From: Mycobacterium vicinigordonae
GTDB taxonomy: Bacteria; Actinomycetota; Actinomycetes; Mycobacteriales; Mycobacteriaceae
NCBI RefSeq assembly: GCF_013466425.1
Contig: NZ_CP059165.1
Coordinates: forward strand, 2,046,001-2,110,000
Direction of reading: 5' to 3'
Length of the DNA: 64,000 nt
Shown: positions 29,035 to 40,130 of the stretch, piece by piece
Layout: each line of letters opens with the position of its first letter
Numbering within the stretch: position 1 is the stretch's first letter
Made by a program: the position numbers and the translations under genes
Notes under the pieces: model-generated
The model's database searches: none
What the model saw: the letters and a program-made list of their open reading frames with translations, nothing else
What the model was told of the DNA's origin: nothing

Positions 29035-29631
29035 ATGGAAGCCTTTCACACCCACACTGGCATCGGAGTGCCGCTGCGACGGTCCAATGTCGACACCGAC
29101 CAGATCATTCCCGCGGTCTTTCTGAAGCGGGTAACCCGAACCGGTTTCGAGGACGGCTTGTTCGCGAGCTGGCGCAGCGACCCGTCATTCGTGCTCAATC
29201 TCAGCCCCTTTGATCGCGGCTCAGTCTTGGTTGCCGGGCCGGATTTCGGCACCGGATCATCCCGCGAACACGCTGTGTGGGCACTCATGGACTACGGATT
29301 CCGGGTCGTTATCTCATCCCGGTTCGCCGACATTTTTCGCGGTAACGCCGGCAAGTCGGGTCTGTTGGCGGCCGAAGTCGACCAAGATGGTGTCGAACTA
29401 CTCTGGAAGCTGATCGAGCAGAGTCCGGGGCTGGAAATCACTGTCAATCTTCAAGATCGAAATATCACTGCGGGAACCACGGTGTTGCCGTTCGGGATTG
29501 ACGATCACACCGCGTGGCGGCTGCTCGAAGGACTCGACGATATTGGCCTTACGCTGCGGAAACTCGACGAAATCCAGTCATTCGAGTCCCGCCGGCCGAC
29601 CTGGAAACCGCGTACTGTGCCAACCTCATGA
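29035..29631 (+). CDS. leuD: 3-isopropylmalate dehydratase small subunit
   Basis: A 198-residue swivel-domain subunit. Signatures are [62 protein letters not shown] and a typical C-terminal tail. Length equals the M. tuberculosis protein. It pairs with LeuC to form the isomerase and has its own RBS (AGGGATAGGGAAAC). The following 212 bp lead to hupB and contain no gene. Confidence 0.97.
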   Translation: MEAFHTHTGIGVPLRRSNVDTDQIIPAVFLKRVTRTGFEDGLFASWRSDPSFVLNLSPFDRGSVLVAGPDFGTGSSREHAVWALMDYGFRVVISSRFADIFRGNAGKSGLLAAEVDQDGVELLWKLIEQSPGLEITVNLQDRNITAGTTVLPFGIDDHTAWRLLEGLDDIGLTLRKLDEIQSFESRRPTWKPRTVPTS

Positions 29632-29766
29632 CGTGTTGCGGCGGCGCGGATTTGTGACTCGGTTACCGCGCTGAACGAAGCTATTCCACGGCGGCGCCAC
29701 CGGCCCACGGCGGCAATCGGATTGCAGAAATGGCGCCTTTAAAGGTCTGAAATTGCGCGTGGCTCT

Positions 29767-29779
29767 TGGCAATTTGCCA
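29767..29779. promoter_or_regulatory. Palindrome in the hupB upstream region
   Basis: TGGCAATTTGCCA is a perfect 13-bp dyad (6-bp arms, one central base) 65 bp before the hupB ATG, in an otherwise unstructured 212-bp gap. It may be a protein-binding site for hupB control. No known regulator is recognised from the sequence alone. Confidence 0.3.
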
Positions 29780-29843
29780 GCTAAGGGTTTACCGTGTGCA
29801 CTAGTCGGTTCCAAAACGAGGACCACTGGCTTCGGAGGGTTGG

Positions 29844-30500
29844 ATGAACAAAGCAGAGCTCATAGATGTGCTCACACAGAAATTGGGCTCAGACCGTCGG
29901 CAGGCTACCGCCGCTGTCGAGAATGTCGTCGACACGATTGTGCGCGCGGTGCACAAGGGCGAGAGCGTGACCATTACCGGTTTCGGCGTCTTTGAGCAAC
30001 GGCGCCGAGCGGCTCGCGTGGCCCGCAACCCGCGTACCGGCGAGACGGTCAAGGTGAAGCCCACATCGGTGCCGGCGTTCCGTCCCGGAGCCCAGTTCAA
30101 AGCCGTTGTGGCTGGCGCACAAAAGCTCCCGGCTGATGGTCCCGCGGTGAAGCGCGGTGTCGTCGCGGGTGGCGCGAGGAAGACGGCGGCCAAGAAGGCT
30201 CCGGCGAAGAAGGCTGCGACCAAGGCTCCGGCCAAGAAGGCTGCCACGAAGGCTCCGGCCAAGAAGGCTGCCACGAAGGCTCCGGCCAAGAAGGCTGCGA
30301 CCAAGGCTCCGGCCAAGAAGGCTGCGACCAAGGCTCCGGCCAAGAAGGCTGCGACCAAGGCTCCGGCCAAGAAGGCTGCGACCAAGGCTCCGGCCAAGAA
30401 GGCTGCCACGAAGGCTCCGGCCAAGAAGGCTGCCACCAAGGCCCCCGCCAAGAAGGCCGCGGCCAAGAAGGCTACCGCCACACGGCGCGGCCGCAAGTAG
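29844..30500 (+). CDS. hupB: DNA-binding protein HU, mycobacterial long form
   Basis: A 218-residue nucleoid protein. Residues 1-90 are a complete HU domain ([45 protein letters not shown], the DNA-binding arm and PAFRPG). From about residue 110 it becomes a basic tail of near-identical [10 protein letters not shown] units, ending TATRRGRK, like eukaryotic histone H1 and other mycobacterial HupB proteins. The tail compacts DNA and is a target for acetylation in M. tuberculosis. It has a good RBS (GGAGGG). The repetitive tail produces long meaningless frames on the other strand. Confidence 0.97.
   Translation: MNKAELIDVLTQKLGSDRRQATAAVENVVDTIVRAVHKGESVTITGFGVFEQRRRAARVARNPRTGETVKVKPTSVPAFRPGAQFKAVVAGAQKLPADGPAVKRGVVAGGARKTAAKKAPAKKAATKAPAKKAATKAPAKKAATKAPAKKAATKAPAKKAATKAPAKKAATKAPAKKAATKAPAKKAATKAPAKKAATKAPAKKAAAKKATATRRGRK
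30190..30440 (+). repeat. 30-bp coding repeats in hupB
   Basis: About eight tandem copies of a 30-bp unit (aaggctgcgaccaaggctcc and its continuation) encode the decapeptide [10 protein letters not shown]. Copies differ mostly by synonymous changes such as GCGACC versus GCCACG. The array is prone to length change by slippage or recombination, so copy number may vary between strains. Confidence 0.85.
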
Positions 30501-30509
30501 TACTACACG

Positions 30510-30553
30510 CAAATACCCTTCGGGTGGCAGCGATGTCGCCCGAAGGGTATTTG
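30510..30553. terminator. Bidirectional terminator between hupB and mutT1
   Basis: A perfect 15-bp inverted repeat, caaatacccttcggg (30510-30524) and cccgaagggtatttg (30539-30553), with a 14-nt loop lies 9 bp after hupB and 20 bp before the convergent mutT1 stop. The A/T-rich base of the stem gives short T-runs on both strands. It should terminate both genes. Confidence 0.8.
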
Positions 30554-30573
30554 TATGGGTGCCAATAGTCGCG

Positions 30574-31506
30574 TCAGGCCCGCACGTTGGCGGCCAGCGC
30601 GCCACCGATGTGGTCGGCGGCGATGAGCCGGCCACCGGCCAGCGACAGTACCCAGGTGCTGCCTTTGTGGTTACGCGACTTGTCCGGACGGATCCCGTCG
30701 CGCTCACACCACCAGCTGATCAGATCCGGAATCACCTTGCCCTGCGTGCAGATCACCGGTGTCCCGGGACGTTCGGCGATTTGCAGCACCCGCTGGCGGC
30801 CGCGCTTGGGATTCTTCGCGTACGCCTCCTCAGTTAGGTTGGGCTCGTTGTGAATAGCCACACCGAGTTCGGCGGCCAGCGGTTCCACGGTCTGGTGACA
30901 CCGCACTCGGTCGGCGGCATACACGTGTGTCGCGCCGAACGCGGATAGTTGGGAAACCAGCGCCTCGGCCTGGGCGCGCCCCTTTTTGTCCAGCGGCCGT
31001 TTGGTGTCGTCGCCGTGATAGCGAGCCTTGGAGCCCGCTGTGCCGTGCCGCACCACCAGCACGGTCTTGGTGTCTGCCGGATGTTTGACGAACCGTCGCA
31101 AGACCTTTCGGTCGGGCGCGTAGTCGAGTGCCTTCATGGCCTCGGACGCCGGCAGCCAGCGCAGTTGATCCACCTCGTCTCCGGGGGTGAAATCTCCGCC
31201 CAGGCTTCGGGCCGCCCAGTAGTGCACCTTCTTGATGCCTTGATCGATCGGGTAGGTGATGGTGGTGAGACACCGGCCGAGACGACTGTGCTGGCCGGTT
31301 TCTTCGAAGACTTCCCGCACGGCGGCCACCGGTGCGGTCTCACCCGGGTCGACCTTGCCTTTTGGCAGCGACCAGTCGTCGTACCGGGGGCGGTGGATGA
31401 TGGCGATCTCGACCGACTTGCCTGAACCGCCGACGGGCCGCCACAGCACCGCGCCGGCGGCGTACACGGTCCGGCCCTGGCGGGCCGACGAGCTCTGGGG
31501 CGACAC
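30574..31506 (-). CDS. mutT1: 8-oxo-(d)GTP diphosphatase MutT1 (Nudix + histidine phosphatase)
   Basis: A 310-residue two-domain protein. Residues about 12-150 form a Nudix domain with the Nudix box from [22 protein letters not shown]. Residues about 165-310 form a histidine-phosphatase domain starting [10 protein letters not shown] with the R-H-G catalytic motif. In mycobacteria this enzyme clears oxidised guanine nucleotides and can also act on diadenosine polyphosphates. Length matches M. tuberculosis MutT1 (317). GTG 31506 follows AGGAG. It lies downstream of ppk in the same direction. Confidence 0.95.
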   Translation of the reverse strand: MSPQSSSARQGRTVYAAGAVLWRPVGGSGKSVEIAIIHRPRYDDWSLPKGKVDPGETAPVAAVREVFEETGQHSRLGRCLTTITYPIDQGIKKVHYWAARSLGGDFTPGDEVDQLRWLPASEAMKALDYAPDRKVLRRFVKHPADTKTVLVVRHGTAGSKARYHGDDTKRPLDKKGRAQAEALVSQLSAFGATHVYAADRVRCHQTVEPLAAELGVAIHNEPNLTEEAYAKNPKRGRQRVLQIAERPGTPVICTQGKVIPDLISWWCERDGIRPDKSRNHKGSTWVLSLAGGRLIAADHIGGALAANVRA

Positions 31507-31577
31507 TTCAACTCCTGCAGGTCAATTCGAACAGGTCGCGCGGCAGTGGATGTGCTCAGGAGCTGAACCGGTTTGGT

Positions 31578-33755
31578 TCAGGTGCTGCGATGCTTCTCCA
31601 TCAACGACACCTGGTGGTCGCGCACGCTCCGGCCCTCGTGTGGGGAGGCGGTCCACACCCCGTCGGATCCGAGTTCCCAACAGCGGGTGGCCGGGTCGAG
31701 CGCGGATTCGAACAATTCGTTGAGCTGTGCGGTCAGGCGCGGATCTTTGACCTGAGCCATCACCTCGACCCGGCGGTCGAGATTGCGATGCATCATGTCG
31801 GCGCTGCCGATCCAAAATTCATCGATAGCGTTGAAATGCAGGATGCGCGAGTGTTCCAGGAACCGGCCGAGAATAGAGCGGACGAAGATGTTCTCGGACA
31901 ATCCTTCCGCCCCAGGGCGCAAGGCGCAGATGCCACGCACCACCACCTCCACCCGGACCCCGGCCTGCGAGGCGCGATACAGCGCGTCGATGACCTGTTC
32001 GTCGACGAGCGCGTTCATCTTGAGTCGGATACGCGCGTCCTTGCCCTTACGGTGTGCCTCGACTTCGCGCTCCACCCGTTCGATGATGCCGGTGCGAATT
32101 CCCTGCGGTGCCACCAGAAGATTGCGGTATCTCAGCTTGCGCGAGTATCCGGTGAGCGTGTTGAACAAATCGGTGAGGTCGGCGCCAATGTCGGGATCTG
32201 CGGTCAGCAGACCGACATCTTCGTACAGGCGCGCGGTCTTGCCGTTGTAGTTGCCGGTCCCGACATGGCAGTACCGCCGGATGTTGGGGCCCTCGCGCCG
32301 CACCACCAAGCAAGTCTTGCAGTGCGTCTTGAGCCCGACGAACCCGTACACCACGTGCACCCCAGCCTGTTCCAGCGCGCGTGCCCAGCGGATGTTGGCC
32401 TGTTCGTCGAACCGCGCCTTAATCTCCACCAGTGCCACGACCTGCTTTCCGGCTTCGGCGGCGTCGATCAGCGCCCGCACGATCGGCGAGTCACCGGAAG
32501 TGCGGTACAGCGTCTGCTTGATCGCCAGCACGGCAGGGTCCGCGGCGGCGGCCTCGATGAAGCGCTGCACGCTGGTGGAGAAGGAGTCGTAGGGATGGTG
32601 CACCAACACATCGCCTTCGCGCAGCGTGGCGAAGATGCCCCTGGTGGTTTCCAGATCGGCGAAGGCCGGGTGGGTGGCCGGGACGAAGGCCCGATCCTTG
32701 AGATCGGCCCGGTCCACTCCGTAGATCTGCCACAACGACGACAGGTCCAGCAGCCCAGGGACTTCGATCACGTCGCCGGGGTGCACGTCGAGTTCGCGGT
32801 GCAACAACTCAAGCATGCTCTCGGTCATGTCGTCGGCGACTTCAAGGCGCACCGGCGACCCGAACCGGCGGCGCGCGAGTTCTCGCTCGAGTGCTTGCAG
32901 CAGGTCTTCGTCGCGGTCCTCTTCCACCTCGAAGTCGGCGTTACGGGTGATGCGGAACGCATGGTGCTCCACAATTTCCATGCCTGGGAACAGCACTGGC
33001 AGGAAGGCGGCGATCAATTCCTCCATCGGCAGGAATCGAACGACTGTGCCGTCGGAGTTCTCGTCGCCCTCCTTCGCCTCGAGTTGGACGAAGCGGTCGA
33101 CGTTGTCGGGCACCTTGACCCGCGCGAAATGCTGGGTGCCGTCCTCGGGCTGCTTGACGGTGACCGCGAGGTTCAGGCTCAACCCGCTGACGAATGGGAA
33201 GGGGTGCGCGGGGTCGACGGCCAGCGGCGTGAGGACCGGGAAAACCTGCTCGTTGAAATACGTCGATAGGTGGTCTCGCTCATCGTCATCCAGGTCGGCC
33301 CACGTGACGATGGAGATGCCCTCTTCTTCCAGCGCGGGCAATACCGCCTCAAGGAATACCTTCGCGTGACGACTGGCGATCTGCTGGGTCTGCTCGCCGA
33401 TACGGCGCAGCTGCTCGCGAGGCGTCAAGCCGTCGGCGGATCGCACTGACAGCCCCATCTCGTCGCGGCGCTTGAGGCCGGCGACGCGAACCATGTAGAA
33501 CTCGTCGAGATTGGAGGCGAAGATCGCCAGGAACTTGGCCCGCTCCAGCAACGGCAACGAGTTGTCGGCCGCCAGCGCCAGGACGCGGGCGTTGAAGTCC
33601 AGCCAACTCAATTCTCGGTTGAGATAACGCTCCTCCGGCAGCGTGTCGTTGATCGCAGCGGGCGTCGCGGCAGGCGGTGCGGCCGGCGCCGAGTCGCCCG
33701 GCTGCCATGCGTTCTCGTCGGGGCGTGCCTGCGGGCTGGCTTCGATTTCGGTCAC
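31578..33755 (-). CDS. ppk: Polyphosphate kinase
   Basis: A 725-residue PPK1 that polymerises ATP gamma-phosphate into polyphosphate reversibly. The N-terminal domain starts [19 protein letters not shown]. The head domain contains [15 protein letters not shown]. The first catalytic region has [21 protein letters not shown], and the autophosphorylated histidine is in [19 protein letters not shown]. The second catalytic histidine region is [22 protein letters not shown]. Length is typical (about 740 in M. tuberculosis). Its product supports stress signalling through polyphosphate. It is followed by mutT1 at 71 bp. Confidence 0.97.
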   Translation of the reverse strand: MTEIEASPQARPDENAWQPGDSAPAAPPAATPAAINDTLPEERYLNRELSWLDFNARVLALAADNSLPLLERAKFLAIFASNLDEFYMVRVAGLKRRDEMGLSVRSADGLTPREQLRRIGEQTQQIASRHAKVFLEAVLPALEEEGISIVTWADLDDDERDHLSTYFNEQVFPVLTPLAVDPAHPFPFVSGLSLNLAVTVKQPEDGTQHFARVKVPDNVDRFVQLEAKEGDENSDGTVVRFLPMEELIAAFLPVLFPGMEIVEHHAFRITRNADFEVEEDRDEDLLQALERELARRRFGSPVRLEVADDMTESMLELLHRELDVHPGDVIEVPGLLDLSSLWQIYGVDRADLKDRAFVPATHPAFADLETTRGIFATLREGDVLVHHPYDSFSTSVQRFIEAAAADPAVLAIKQTLYRTSGDSPIVRALIDAAEAGKQVVALVEIKARFDEQANIRWARALEQAGVHVVYGFVGLKTHCKTCLVVRREGPNIRRYCHVGTGNYNGKTARLYEDVGLLTADPDIGADLTDLFNTLTGYSRKLRYRNLLVAPQGIRTGIIERVEREVEAHRKGKDARIRLKMNALVDEQVIDALYRASQAGVRVEVVVRGICALRPGAEGLSENIFVRSILGRFLEHSRILHFNAIDEFWIGSADMMHRNLDRRVEVMAQVKDPRLTAQLNELFESALDPATRCWELGSDGVWTASPHEGRSVRDHQVSLMEKHRST

Positions 33756-33865
33756 CCTGCGATCATTGCCTAAGCCCGGCGATGCTGCCAGCAGTCCGCC
33801 GACATCGAACCCGCCGTTGGTGCGTGGTTCACCGCCCGGACAGATTCGCGGTGCGGACGGGGGCG

Positions 33866-34603
<738 letters not shown>

Positions 34604-34644
34604 CTAGGGTTGTCGGCTGCGGATGCGACATATTAGGGGAGCGG

Positions 34645-35652
34645 ATGACCGGCACGGGAACTGTCACGGTGATGGGCGCCGGTGCCTGGGGCACCGTGCT
34701 GGCCAAGGTGCTGGCTGACGCCGGTAATGAGGTCACGTTGTGGGCTCGGCGCGCCGAGGTCGCCAAGCGGATCAACTCCACCCGATCCAATCCCGACTAT
34801 CTTCCGGACACGAAGTTGCCGGCGGGCATCCGCGCCACTGCCGACGCCGAGGAGGCGTTGTCCGGCGTGACGACGGTGCTCCTCGGTGTGCCGGCACAGA
34901 CCATGCGGGCCAATCTCGAGCTGTGGAACGGCATGTGGGCCGACGGCGCGACGCTGGTCAGCCTGGCCAAGGGCATCGAGCTGGGCACGCTGATGCGGAT
35001 GAGCCAGGTGATCGTGTCGGTGACCGGAGTGGACTCCTCGCAGGTGGCCGTCATCTCGGGGCCTAACCTGGCCAGCGAGATCGCGCAGGGACAGCCGGCC
35101 GCCACTGTGGTGGCGTGCAGCGACTCCGGACGCGCAGTGGCGCTGCAGCGCTTCCTGAACAGTGGCTATTTCCGCCCGTACACGAACTCCGACGTGGTGG
35201 GCACTGAGATTGGCGGTGCCTGCAAGAACGTGATCGCGCTGGCTTGTGGGATGGCGGTCGGGGTGGGGCTGGGTGAGAACACCGCAGCGGCCATCATCAC
35301 TCGCGGATTGGCTGAGATCATGCGGTTGGGGTTGGCGCTGGGTGCCAAGGGCGCGACGCTGGCGGGCCTGGCCGGAGTGGGTGACCTGGTGGCCACGTGC
35401 ACCTCGCCGTACTCGCGCAATCGTTCGCTGGGGGAGCGGCTTGGCCGCGGCGACACCATGTATTCGGCACTGCACGACCGTGACGGACATGTTGTCGAAG
35501 GAGTGACGTCCTGCGAGTCGGTCCTGGCGCTCGCATCCAGCTACGACGTCGAAATGCCGCTCACCGATGCGGTGCACCGAGTGTGTCATAAGGGGCTCTC
35601 GGTGAACGAGGCGATCGCCCTGCTGTTGGGCCGCACCACCAAGCCGGAATAG
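34645..35652 (+). CDS. gpsA: NAD(P)-dependent glycerol-3-phosphate dehydrogenase
   Basis: A 335-residue enzyme that reduces dihydroxyacetone phosphate to glycerol-3-phosphate for phospholipid synthesis. Features are the N-terminal Rossmann motif [27 protein letters not shown], the signature [15 protein letters not shown], the catalytic Lys in [13 protein letters not shown], and the helical domain with [20 protein letters not shown]. It is the GpdA2/GpsA position of M. tuberculosis Rv2982c. It precedes ddl in the same direction with a 126-bp gap. Confidence 0.96.
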   Translation: MTGTGTVTVMGAGAWGTVLAKVLADAGNEVTLWARRAEVAKRINSTRSNPDYLPDTKLPAGIRATADAEEALSGVTTVLLGVPAQTMRANLELWNGMWADGATLVSLAKGIELGTLMRMSQVIVSVTGVDSSQVAVISGPNLASEIAQGQPAATVVACSDSGRAVALQRFLNSGYFRPYTNSDVVGTEIGGACKNVIALACGMAVGVGLGENTAAAIITRGLAEIMRLGLALGAKGATLAGLAGVGDLVATCTSPYSRNRSLGERLGRGDTMYSALHDRDGHVVEGVTSCESVLALASSYDVEMPLTDAVHRVCHKGLSVNEAIALLLGRTTKPE

Positions 35653-35778
35653 GGCATTGAGTCTGCGCTCAGGGCGACAAAGTGCGTCTCGCCCACCGAG
35701 CCAAGGTGTGCCGCTCTGCCTGGCATTGACCTGCGCAATCCCGCGCTTCGGCGCCGCACCCGGTAGCCTCTTTAGGTT

Positions 35779-36888
35779 GTGACTGCCTCCAACCGGGTGC
35801 GCGTCGCCGTCGTTTTCGGCGGGCGCAGCAACGAGCACGCCATCTCGTGCGTGTCGGCGGGCAGCATTCTGCGCAACCTGGACCCGCAGCGCTTCGACGT
35901 CGTCGCGGTCGGGATCACCCCGCAAGGCTCCTGGGTGCTGACCGACGGAGACCCCGACGCGCTGGCAATCACCAACCGGCAACTGCCCGCGGTGAGCGCC
36001 GAATCGGGCACCGAGCTGGCTCTGCCGGCCGACCCGCAGCGTGGCGGACAGCTGGTGTCGCTGGGACCCGGCGCCGTCGAGGTGCTGGGTTCGGTCGACG
36101 TGGTGTTTCCGGTGCTGCACGGTCCCTACGGCGAGGACGGCACAATCCAAGGCCTGCTCGAACTCGCCGGGGTCCCCTACGTCGGCGCGGGTGTGCTGGC
36201 CAGCGCTGCGGGCATGGACAAGGAATTCACCAAGAAGCTTCTGGTCGCCGAGGGACTGCCGGTGGGCCCGTACACGGTGATGCGACCGTCGCAGTCCACG
36301 CTGCACCCCGAAGAATGTGAACAGCTGGGCTTGCCAGCTTTCGTCAAACCCGCGCGCGGCGGCTCGTCGATCGGCGTCAGCCGGGTGTCGCGCTGGGACG
36401 AGCTGCCCGCCGCTCTCGAGTTCGCGCGCCGTCACGATCCGAAGGTCATTGTCGAGGCGGCGATCAACGGTCGCGAACTGGAATGCGGCGTCCTTGAAAT
36501 GCCGGACGGCACAGTCGAAGCCAGCACGCTGGGTGAGATCCGGGTGGCCGGGGTGCGCGGCCGCGAGGACTCCTTCTATGACTTTGAAACCAAGTACCTC
36601 GACGACGCGGCCGAATTAGACGTACCGGCAAAGGTCGATGACGATGTCGCTATCGCGGTGCGACAGTTGGCGATTCGGGCGTTCGCTGCCATCGACTGCC
36701 AGGGTCTGGCCAGGGTGGACTTCTTCCTCACCGACGACGGCCCGGTGATCAACGAGATCAACACCATGCCGGGGTTCACCACCATCTCGATGTACCCGCG
36801 GATGTGGGCGGCCAGCGGCGTCGACTACCCGACGTTATTGGCCACGATGGTGGACACCGCAATCGCGCGCGGCGTCGGCTTGCGTTAA
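35779..36888 (+). CDS. ddl: D-alanine--D-alanine ligase
   Basis: A 369-residue ATP-grasp ligase that makes the D-Ala-D-Ala dipeptide for peptidoglycan; it is the target of cycloserine. Conserved parts are [19 protein letters not shown], the ATP lid [32 protein letters not shown] and the metal/product motif [23 protein letters not shown]. It corresponds to M. tuberculosis DdlA (Rv2981c, 373 residues). GTG 35779. Its TAA interlocks with the stop of the convergent DUF3515 gene through a shared TTAA. Confidence 0.96.
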   Translation: MTASNRVRVAVVFGGRSNEHAISCVSAGSILRNLDPQRFDVVAVGITPQGSWVLTDGDPDALAITNRQLPAVSAESGTELALPADPQRGGQLVSLGPGAVEVLGSVDVVFPVLHGPYGEDGTIQGLLELAGVPYVGAGVLASAAGMDKEFTKKLLVAEGLPVGPYTVMRPSQSTLHPEECEQLGLPAFVKPARGGSSIGVSRVSRWDELPAALEFARRHDPKVIVEAAINGRELECGVLEMPDGTVEASTLGEIRVAGVRGREDSFYDFETKYLDDAAELDVPAKVDDDVAIAVRQLAIRAFAAIDCQGLARVDFFLTDDGPVINEINTMPGFTTISMYPRMWAASGVDYPTLLATMVDTAIARGVGLR

Positions 36889-37475
36889 CGGACAGGTGCC
36901 GGGTCGATCGGCACCGCCGCCATGGTGCGGTCGATGACCCCGGAGAGGTCCTGGATCGCGGTGGGGCCCGATCCCGCGGGCAGTGTGATGGCTACGTAGA
37001 CCGGCCGGTCCACGGTGTACCAGGTGGATCTGCCTGCGCCGCCGCCCGATTCGGGTGTGTCGGACTGCGCCGCCACCCGGAACCACTGCACCCGGTCGAC
37101 AACCTGGATCGGCGAGCCGATCACGAATTCCTCGGGGCGTTGCAGTCCGCATCGCACGATGACGGTGTCGGATCCGGATTGCCAGGCGCTGGCCCCCTCC
37201 GGCGGGGGCTGCGCTGTGGCGGCGCGCTGGAAATCTCCGAGCCGGGCGGGCAGCGCCGCCGCCAGCGCCCGGCACTCGGCGTTAGCGGCTTGCGGGGCGG
37301 GCACCGTTGCAATCGTCACAGGCCGCTGCGGGGTGGCGCGGGTGGCCGCGAACACCAAGATCCCCGCAATCGTCGCCAGGGCGACGGCCAGCGCTGCGAT
37401 CAGCACCGCGCGCGGTGGCCCGCCGGGATCGGACTGATCCGTCACCTGCCTGGCCACCTCCGACGTTTCGCCCAT
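36885..37475 (-). CDS. DUF3515 membrane protein (Rv2980 homologue)
   Basis: A 196-residue protein. One N-terminal transmembrane helix ([22 protein letters not shown], about 24-45) follows a short cytoplasmic part. The extracytoplasmic DUF3515 domain has [15 protein letters not shown], a second cysteine in [26 protein letters not shown] and a final [14 protein letters not shown]. Mycobacterial members are conserved beside ddl and thiL; function unknown. ATG 37475 was chosen; the longer frame to 38084 runs antisense through thiL and is rejected. Confidence 0.85.
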   Translation of the reverse strand: MGETSEVARQVTDQSDPGGPPRAVLIAALAVALATIAGILVFAATRATPQRPVTIATVPAPQAANAECRALAAALPARLGDFQRAATAQPPPEGASAWQSGSDTVIVRCGLQRPEEFVIGSPIQVVDRVQWFRVAAQSDTPESGGGAGRSTWYTVDRPVYVAITLPAGSGPTAIQDLSGVIDRTMAAVPIDPAPVR

Positions 37476-37539
37476 GACTACACTGACCTGCGCCCCAGGG
37501 GGCTTCGAGAACCAACTTACCGTCGACGGAGGAGGTGGC

Positions 37540-38490
37540 GTGCGCAACGAGTCCGAGACACTGCAGCAACTCGGTGAGTTCGGTGTGATCGAACGCTTGG
37601 TGCGCGACCGGCGCCAGGCCGCTGGGGTTGTGTTGGGCCCGGGCGACGACGCCGCGGTGGTGTCGGCTGGCGACGGACGCACCTTGGTGTCGACCGATAT
37701 GTTGGTGCAGGACCGGCACTTTCGGTTAGATTGGTCGACTCCACACGATGTCGGGCGCAAGGCCATCGCCCAGAACGCGGCGGACATCGAGGCGATGGGG
37801 GGTCGTCCGACAGCGTTTGTGGTGGGTTTCGGCGGGCCGGGTAGCACGACGGTTGAGAAGATGAGCGCCTTGGTCGACGGGATGTGGGACGAGGCGCAAC
37901 GTGTCGGTGCCAGTATCGCCGGCGGAGACTTGGTGAGCTGCCCGCAGTGGGTGGTGTCGGTGACCGTGCTGGGTGAACTCGACGGCCGCGCGCCGGTGCT
38001 GCGCTCCGGGGCACAGGTGGGTTCGACGGTCGCCGTCAGCGGCGACCTGGGGCGGTCGGCCGCTGGGTATGAGTTGTGGCGCACCGGGATCGAGGAGTTC
38101 GACGAGCTGCGCTCGCACCACCTGGTACCGCGGCCGCCCTATGGTCAGGGGCCGGTGGCCGCGGTTGCGGGCGCTACGGCGATGATCGACATCTCTGACG
38201 GTTTGATCGGCGACCTGCGGCATGTGGCCGAGGCGTCCGGGGTGGAAATCGACCTGTCGACCGCGGCGCTGACGCCCGACCGGGATGCCTTGTCCGCTGC
38301 TGCAACTCGGCTCGGGGTGGATGCTTGGGATTGGGTGATGGGCGGTGGCGAGGACCATGCGCTGGTGGCCTGTTTCGCCGGCGATGTGCCCGACGGGTGG
38401 CGGGTGATCGGACATGTGCGGCAGGGGCCGGTCCGGGTGCTGGTCGACGGGGAGGAATGGAGTGGGTATGCCGGCTGGCAGTCGTACTAG
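37540..38490 (+). CDS. thiL: Thiamine-monophosphate kinase
   Basis: A 316-residue enzyme that phosphorylates thiamine phosphate to the active diphosphate. The AIR-synthase-like fold shows GPGDDAAVVSAGDGRTLVSTDMLVQDRHFRLDWSTPHDVGRKA, an N-A-A-D-I-x-A-M-G motif, GGDLVSCPQWVVSVTVLG and DISDGLIGDLRHVAEASG. GTG 37540 follows GGAGGAGG and gives a normal N-terminus. An ATG at 37474 would overlap the divergent DUF3515 start and adds unconserved residues. Downstream is ung, in the same direction, as in M. tuberculosis. Confidence 0.94.
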   Translation: MRNESETLQQLGEFGVIERLVRDRRQAAGVVLGPGDDAAVVSAGDGRTLVSTDMLVQDRHFRLDWSTPHDVGRKAIAQNAADIEAMGGRPTAFVVGFGGPGSTTVEKMSALVDGMWDEAQRVGASIAGGDLVSCPQWVVSVTVLGELDGRAPVLRSGAQVGSTVAVSGDLGRSAAGYELWRTGIEEFDELRSHHLVPRPPYGQGPVAAVAGATAMIDISDGLIGDLRHVAEASGVEIDLSTAALTPDRDALSAAATRLGVDAWDWVMGGGEDHALVACFAGDVPDGWRVIGHVRQGPVRVLVDGEEWSGYAGWQSY

Positions 38491-38595
38491 TTCCCGCGGC
38501 CGCGTGATACGCCGCGAGCGTGAGTTCAGCGCGTTCACCGGCCTGGATCTTCGCAGGGCGGTTACCGTCGGCGGCGGTGCAGCGAGGGAGGCGAA

Positions 38596-39279
38596 ATGAC
38601 CCCGCGTCCGCTGAGCGAACTCGTTGAGCCTGGCTGGGCCAGAGCACTGGGGCCGGTTTCCGATCAGGTCACTCGGATGGGCCAATTCCTTCGTGAGGAG
38701 ATCGCGGCCGGGCGGCGATACCTCCCAGCCGGACCGAACGTGTTGCGCGCCTTCACCTTTCCATTCGACGATGTTCGGGTTCTGATCGTGGGACAGGACC
38801 CGTACCCGACGCCCGGGCACGCGGTGGGCTTGAGTTTTTCGGTGGCGCCCGACGTACGCCCGCTGCCGCGCAGCCTGTCCAACATCTTTGACGAGTACAG
38901 CAACGACCTCGGTTACCCGACGCCGTCATGCGGCGACCTGACGCCGTGGGCGCAGCGCGGTGTGCTGTTACTGAACAGGGTCCTCACCGTACGTCCCAGC
39001 AACCCGGCTTCGCACCGGGGCAAAGGCTGGGAAGCAGTGACGGAGTGCGCGATTCGCGCGCTCGTGGCACGCGAGCAGCCGATGGTCGCGATCCTGTGGG
39101 GCCGCGACGCGTCAACGCTCAAGCCGATGCTGGCCGAAGGCAATTGCACGGCCATCGAATCCCCGCACCCGTCGCCCCTATCGGCATCGCGCGGGTTCTT
39201 CGGGTCGCGGCCGTTCAGTCGAGCCAATGAACTGCTGACCGGGATGGGCGGCGAGCCGATCGACTGGCGGTTGCCCTGA
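38596..39279 (+). CDS. ung: Uracil-DNA glycosylase
   Basis: A 227-residue family 1 UDG that removes uracil from DNA. The catalytic water-activating loop [40 protein letters not shown] and the minor-groove loop [23 protein letters not shown] are intact. Length equals the M. tuberculosis protein. It is the last gene of the conserved core block: in M. tuberculosis recG-side genes follow, here an accessory region starts. Confidence 0.96.
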   Translation: MTPRPLSELVEPGWARALGPVSDQVTRMGQFLREEIAAGRRYLPAGPNVLRAFTFPFDDVRVLIVGQDPYPTPGHAVGLSFSVAPDVRPLPRSLSNIFDEYSNDLGYPTPSCGDLTPWAQRGVLLLNRVLTVRPSNPASHRGKGWEAVTECAIRALVAREQPMVAILWGRDASTLKPMLAEGNCTAIESPHPSPLSASRGFFGSRPFSRANELLTGMGGEPIDWRLP

Positions 39280-39361
39280 CTTGACCAGAGTCTCGGGCGC
39301 AAGCCTCGGACTTCAGTGCGGCGTGAGCTCATCGTGTTTGTCGGGGGGCGAAGCCCGGCGG

Positions 39362-39484
39362 TCAGAGTGGTCGGGCTTGGCCGTCGATGTATTGCTTGAT
39401 GACCGACAGCGGTGGGTCTCGGCGCGAGACCGCGAAGCAGGACGGCGATCAGAGGTGTCTGCGCATGCGGGCGCGGACACAAAC
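39362..39484 (-). pseudogene. IS200/IS605-type TnpA C-terminal remnant
   Basis: Reading leftward, the frame gives MRRHL, a stop at 39449-39451, then SPSCFAVSRRDPPLSVIKQY and IDGQARPL ending in TGA at 39362. IS200/IS605 TnpA proteins end in a pattern of the kind LWSPSYFAAS...APLS-IKQYI--Q-RP, so the internal stop probably replaces the family tryptophan (TGG to TGA). The upstream half of the transposase is not recognisable. The rest of the 373-bp ung-SnoaL gap shows nothing else. The remnant marks the border of the accessory region. Confidence 0.5.
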
Positions 39485-39652
39485 GCCGTGTTTTCGCGGT
39501 AGGCGAGGCTCGCGCATAGTCGGCCAGCAACGCAGCGGGCTCTCGAATTCCCCAGGGACCCAATCGGTCAGAGTCGCTTTGCGTTACGCGTCGGTCATGA
39601 TCGTCGCGCGGTCAAAATAGATTGAGTGGTCCACGTGTTGTGAACTTGCGGA

Positions 39653-40096
39653 TCAGAATTTCAGGTGGTGGCCCAGATCGCCCACCTGGTCGATGAACAT
39701 GGTGCGGCTGTCGAACCACCAGACGCCGTCGATCCGCTGGAAGGTGTCCTTGTAGTGCCCGGTTACGATCACCTGCAACGGCAGATCCGGCGTGGCTTGG
39801 GTGACGCAGTAGTAGGAGGAGCTGCGCGCGGTGCCGTTGGCCTCGTCGATGTGCAGTTGCACATTGCTGGTGTTGTGGTGGGTCTTGGGGGTGCCGTCCT
39901 CGTAGAGGCGGATGCTCATCTCGTACATGGCGCGCACCCCGGTGGTTCCCCGGAAGATGGTCTCCGGCGGCCCGTCCTCCACCCCGCAGATGCGGCCGTG
40001 CTCGAAAAGAGCGGCGACACCGTCGAGGTCACCGCTGTCGAGGAGTTGCGCATAGGTGTAGATGAGATTGGTGATCGCCGTTGCGCTGTCACTCAT
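39653..40096 (-). CDS. SnoaL-like (NTF2-fold) protein
   Basis: A 147-residue cone-fold protein: AITNLIYTYAQLLDSGDLDGVAALFEHG at the N-terminus, then GVRAMYEMSIRLYEDGTPKTHHNTSNVQLHIDEANGTARSSSYYCVTQ and FQRIDGVWWFDSRTMFIDQVGDL. The D-x-D and T-x-H-x-x-x-N residues are typical of ring-hydroxylating beta/SnoaL_4 proteins, which act as isomerases, dehydratases or accessory subunits. ATG 40096 is the natural start; the longer frame includes part of the 58-bp repeat. It belongs by position to the catabolic island. Confidence 0.8.
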   Translation of the reverse strand: MSDSATAITNLIYTYAQLLDSGDLDGVAALFEHGRICGVEDGPPETIFRGTTGVRAMYEMSIRLYEDGTPKTHHNTSNVQLHIDEANGTARSSSYYCVTQATPDLPLQVIVTGHYKDTFQRIDGVWWFDSRTMFIDQVGDLGHHLKF

Positions 40097-40130
40097 GTCG
40101 ACCACCTTGCCTGGAAGCCAGTTTGCTTCA

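Noticed and set aside
30157..30837. Long arginine/proline-rich frame over the hupB tail
   Set aside because: It is a shadow of the lysine/alanine repeat in another phase. It has no independent start signal or known similarity.
37476..37540. TPP riboswitch before thiL
   Set aside because: The gap is about 65 bp and lacks the conserved thi-box sequence.
37476..38084. Extended N-terminus of the DUF3515 gene
   Set aside because: It would run antisense through thiL. The membrane helix and domain start properly from the ATG at 37475.
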